A DNA stretch of 64,000 nt from Hypomyces perniciosus (taxonomy: Eukaryota > Ascomycota > Sordariomycetes > Hypocreales > Hypocreaceae): NCBI GenBank assembly GCA_008477525.1, contig SPDT01000019.1:1-64000 (forward strand). Direction: 5' to 3'. Below are positions 59,428-64,000 of this stretch, piece after piece (positions within the stretch are counted from its first letter, which is position 1; every line of letters begins with the position of its first letter). The position numbers and the translations under genes are program-made. Below the pieces are notes generated by a model, which was given only the letters and a program-made list of their open reading frames with translations, made no database searches and was not told the DNA's origin.

Positions 59428-59935
59428 CCTTTATAGCCTAGCCTTTATCCTTTAAACCTTATATCTATAAGAAACTAATTATAAGCAAGATAAATATAAA
59501 TGCCTTAAACCTTGCCTTGCAGCCTAACTTGGCCTAATAGACTATAGTTTTAGCTATAAAGCTAGCGCCTTTCCTTTTTCTTTTTAAAACCCTATAAAAA
59601 TCTAGCATTAATAGCAACTATATATATTTAATAAACGCAATTATAAAAAATAATAACCTTTATTATTAATTCTGTCTTTTTAGCTAAATAATAAAACAGG
59701 GCCTAGCTTAATAAAAAAAACGAAAATAAACTTTTAAGTAGGAAATCTTAAAGCAGGCAGTTAAAAATTAAGACTTTAAAGTATAAATTAAAGTTTAGGT
59801 TAAAGCCTTAAAAATAGCTTTACTATTAAGCCCTAGAAATAATAACCTACTTGGCTGCTATTAAATTAAAGACTTTAAATAGTTTAGTAGTAAATAAAAG
59901 GATATTATTAAATATTAGTAATTTATTAGGGGTAA
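59428..59935 (+). mobile_element. Gypsy A, partial copy 2 (5' leader)
   Basis: Matches 9680-10770 with the solo LTR (10029-10608) absent, thus preserving the empty site near 59772-59785. The match ends at about 59935 in GATATTATTAAATATTAGTA; the sequence beyond is unrelated to gypsy A. Confidence 0.78.
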
Positions 59936-61740
59936 CTGACATGCCTAGCGCACCCGCTTTTTTTCTTTTAGCTTACCTAAGAAAGGTTGGCTGTTTATTT
60001 AAGCAGTTACTAGATTAGGAAAGTATAGGAGTATAAAGATATATAGATAGACCTAGTTTAATAAAAAGTAACCTTTTTCCCCCTTTAATATATAACCTTA
60101 CCTATAAAAATATAGCTGCTAAGGCGTATAAAGGTAACTATTAATTGCTTTTGGCTGCTGGCATTATAATTAAATAATCTGCAATATCTTTTAATCCTTA
60201 TATTATTTAATTACCGCTTTATAGTTCTATCAGGAGCGTAGTTCCCGCGCTTAATACTAGTTATTATATATAGGTGTATGTATATTATATATATATTTTA
60301 AAGTGCTAATTCCCCTTTAATAAAACTGGTAACTGAGATAGGGGGAAATCTCGGGGATTATATCCTAGGAAGTAATTACTAAAGGCACTTTTATACTACT
60401 ATTAAAACTTACCTTTATTTAACTATTAATAGAATTATAGGCTAGCTTTACTTAGTCTCTATATAAATATAAAACAATTAGCTGAGGGAAATAGCCTAAA
60501 ACCCCTTCTGTAATTATTTAATATAGATTAATATAATACTTAACTTTAAAAACGCAGGTTATTTAGTTGCAATTTCTGAAAAGATATTAGGATTAATTAA
60601 CCTAGGCATAACGCGTTAAAATATAATAAAAGAGCGGAACTTTAAGAAACTACTAATCGATAATACCTGCTAATTAAAAGCTGAGATCTTAGAGAAAATT
60701 ATTAAAAAACTAATTACTATAGTAAAATCGAATATATAGGTAAAACAGTTAGTATTATAACCTAAGCCCCTTTAAACTATTAATACACTATTATAACCTT
60801 TATTTTATTTACTAGTAGGTAGGTTAATAGGTAGAATGGCTATAAGGGGCTAATAAAGGATATATTAATTATTTAATCTCCTAGTATAGAGACTTTATTT
60901 TAATTTTATTAATATTCCTGGCTAGGTGTTTTTTAACTCTAGATAAAAAGTATTATTTTTACTACTTTTATAATCTCTAGTATATAGGCTATTTTTACTT
61001 ATATTAAAGATATTTAAAGAAGAAATAAAAAGGATAATAACCTAATATTTTGCAACTAGTATTAATGCAGGAAACTATCTTTAAAAAACTAGCTAATTTC
61101 TTTATTTTAAATAGATAAACGTAACCCTTCTTCTTTATGAAAAAACTCTTTATATTAGCGGAATATATTGCTATAGCTCTTTTACTAAAGAAATATATCC
61201 CTTTTTCAGCTAAGAGAGGAATACTCTTTTAAAGGCTAGTTATTTAAGTTAAATAACTCTAATCTATAAGAGAAAAGGTATTTTTTTATTAAAGAACTAT
61301 TTAATTAAAACTTTAACAATTTACTTTAACTTAAACTAAAAGAGTTTAAATTAAATTAATAATCTCCTTTTATTAAAATATTAAATGCAACTTTATCTTT
61401 AACCCTTTAACTTAAAGAATTATTTAATTATATATATAACTTAATATTAATACTATCTATATCTATTATAATAGAATCTAAAGAAGATTAAGCTTTTTAG
61501 CGGAAAAGGGGATATTACTATCTTAAAAGTTCCTCTTTTTTATTTAAGCCTTTAAGAATATTTAAGGTATAAAGCTATTAATAGGGATTAACTTTATAAG
61601 TAAATTTAATAATAAGAATATATTTTAGTTTTTAAGAAACTATAAATAGGAAATAGAAGATTAGGGAATTTTAATTAAAGATTAAAGGAGGTATTTAAAA
61701 CTGTTTATAAAAGTAAAGGAATAGATAATAGTTTAGATTT
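59936..61740 (+). other. Unassigned RIP-degraded sequence upstream of gypsy B copy 3
   Basis: Begins with a better-preserved stretch (TGACATGCCTAGCGCACCC near 59948). Contains AACGCGTT at 60610. From about 61450 a plus frame has an intermittent gag-like pattern that runs into gypsy B sequence. It may be the 5' LTR, leader and gag start of gypsy B, absent from copy 1, but I find no second copy to confirm it. Confidence 0.35.
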
Positions 61741-64000
61741 TTATCGAGGAAAGTATTAGCTGGGATAAAATAAAGAAAGTACTTTTATAATACTATAAGT
61801 AATAAGATAAAGATTAATTGGAATTATATAGAGTATAACTTTAAAACCTTTATCGCTATAAACTTATAAGAATATAGTCTGTAATAAATTAATTGCTTTA
61901 ATATTAATATCTCTATTAAAAGCTTAATAAGTGAAATTAAAGGATAGTAATACTGTATTCCTATAATATCGCAAAAGTAATACTATTAAAGCTGCTTTAG
62001 CTAATAATAGCTTTTAAAGGGATTAAAAAAATTAACAATTTCAAAGATTTAATATATATTAAAGTTTAGACGCTTTTTTATAATAGAATATTAACAGAGC
62101 TTAATATTTAAAAAGCCTATTTTAAGGAGTTTAATAAAAGACTAGGGACTCATTAGATTTATCTAAGTCGGAGTTAAACCCGAGGATAAAAAAGCGAAAT
62201 GAAGAATAGCTTAAACCTGCAAAACTAACTATAACTTTATAGCTTAAAGATTAAATAAATACTTTATCTAAAGAATTAATAAGTTAAGGATTTAGCTCCT
62301 TTAATAAAAGGAAAAGGCAATTAACCCGAGAAAAAAAAGTTATTGCATTACCATTAATAGCAATAAACCTAAATAAGGACCTTTTACTTTAATAATCGCT
62401 ATTAATAATACTAATATAATAGACCCTTTATATAATAATATACTAAATACTTTCTTTATCTACTACTTAAAGGCAGTTATTAATATTAAATACTGCTAGT
62501 ATTATAAAGATAAAGACTATTTTTTATAAAACTATATTAAGTTAGCCTATAATAAAGGCTATAAGTTTATAATATATAACTTAACAGTAAGAATAGCTTA
62601 GGTAAACCTGCAGAAAACCTTAATCCTGCCTTGACTTATTATATTAATTATAATTATTAAAACCTATATATAAAAAATACTAGCGCTTTAAATAGAATTA
62701 TTTAGAGCTTAAAATAAGGTTTCCTTAAGCCTATTACTTGTAAAAAAAATAAAACCTAGCTTCTTTAATTAAAAATTAACTACCTATAAAGCTAAACTCT
62801 TTAATACTATTTATAATAAAATAATATATAAAAAGATATTTAAAATTTAAGCACTATAAAAGTTAAATATAATTCCTATAAAGGGATTAATAATAAATAT
62901 TATATACTTTACAGGTAGAGATTAAATAATTACTGATAAAAGGGATAATATATAAGTAAAAGGGGTTAAAAGATTTTCTATAAACTTAACTAAAATAGCC
63001 TCTGTAAAAGAACCTTTAAATAAAGATAACTAAGCTAGCTTAACTACAGAATTATTTAATTAAACTCTTTTTATTAACTTTATAACCGGGAGAGGATAAA
63101 AGCGCGTTTAGATAATTAATAAAGCAGATAAATAAATTAAAAAGGAGCTATTACTGCCTTAATTAAAGCAGCCGATTAAGAAAAAGTAACTAGATTTAGA
63201 CCCTATACCTATAACTTTAAAGGCTATACTATCTAAACAATAATGTAATAAAGAAAGCAGAACTGAAAGTATTAAGAATAAAGAAGAATTATTAAAAGCA
63301 GAGCGAGCTAAAATAATAATTTAAGCAGTAATTCTAGATAATATAATTAAATTTAAAACTAATACTCTTTTAAATACTATTCTAAAACTCGCAAACACTT
63401 TAAAAGCAGACTTAATTACAAAATTATAAAGGATTACTAAAATATAGTTTTATAAAAGAACTAACTTAACCATCTCTAAATATACTTTATATTAAATAAT
63501 ATCTATCTTTATATATAAATACCCTTTAAAGGAAAAAACTATTAAAAACACTAAATATAATAGCTGTATATATAAAACTTATTATATAAGTTATTTAATT
63601 GCTATAAAATTAACCTTTTAAAGCTATAACTTTATAACCTTTACTAGTAAAGGGATTATTAAATAATAAATTATTTAATTTTAAAGACTTAAACCTATCG
63701 CTACCTTTAAAAATATACTTTTATAAGCTAAAGCAATTAAATATAGCTATTAACTATACAGTAAATCGGTTATAGAAGTCTATAACCTGGATTTATACAG
63801 TTTAAATAAAAAAGATTTTCTGCTATTTATAAGACTTACTGCAAATATAGGTATATTTAAAGAAGCCTAATAGTATATTTATTAAAGCACATATAGATTT
63901 AAGGTTAAAAGGAAATATTATCTTTTATTAATTAGCTGTAAAATATAATATAATAATATACTCTTATAAAGCAGTTAACACTATATTTCATAATAGGCAA
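61741..64000 (+). mobile_element. Gypsy B, partial copy 3 (5' part, runs off the window)
   Basis: Direct match to about 15490-17760 in the same order and orientation. The copies differ mainly by C/T and G/A changes on both sides, as expected for independent RIP. The window ends inside the element, so pol is not seen. Confidence 0.75.

Overview
This window is the left end of a chromosome of a filamentous ascomycete (Pezizomycotina). It opens with about 21 copies of CCCTAA, so the telomere is at base 1. The two complete genes have short GT-AG introns with fungal branch sites. Almost everything else is transposon sequence with a strong C-to-T / G-to-A bias (TA-rich, in-frame TAA/TAG, Asp to Asn, His to Tyr), which is what repeat-induced point mutation (RIP) leaves behind. 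I cannot name the species.

Layout. 1-139 telomere. 140-9675 a Ty1/copia relic (copia-1) cut off by the telomere, carrying a nested gypsy element (3002-8419, minus strand, 226-bp LTRs, 5-bp target duplication) and a solo LTR (8504-9083). 9676-15490 a second gypsy (A, plus strand) carrying another copy of that solo LTR. 15490-21780 a third gypsy (B, plus strand). 21780-24823 an unrecognised coding relic and pieces of a second copia family, ending in a well-preserved LTR (24824 to about 25390). 25400-27770 a gypsy gag relic on the minus strand with a candidate LTR. 28200-33480 a Tad1/I-type LINE on the plus strand.

33600-38930 is a sharply bounded island of normal base composition. It holds a probably secreted CrtC/AttH (lipocalin-9) family protein (34069-35197), a PaxM-type FAD monooxygenase (37036-38441) and the 3' remnant of a different, salicylate-hydroxylase-like FAD monooxygenase (38565-38830). 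No polyketide synthase, peptide synthetase or terpene synthase is present in the window. The pair could be a small tailoring or detoxification module, but that is inference.

38940-64000 returns to RIP-degraded repeats: a minus-strand LINE (to 41045), copia-3 (minus, 41046 to about 44285), copia fragments, a long inverted copy of the 18.0-23.4 kb region (about 47.7-53.2 kb, minus), another LTR copy (53533-54113), copia-2 (54114-57120), pieces of gypsy C, a GC-richer LTR-like block (59155-59427), a piece of gypsy A, and a third copy of the 5' part of gypsy B running off the window end.

Because the same families occur several times, one copy often shows the empty target site for an insertion in another. 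This gives a relative insertion order from this window alone. Boundaries of the degraded elements are approximate unless a TSD or LTR terminus is given.
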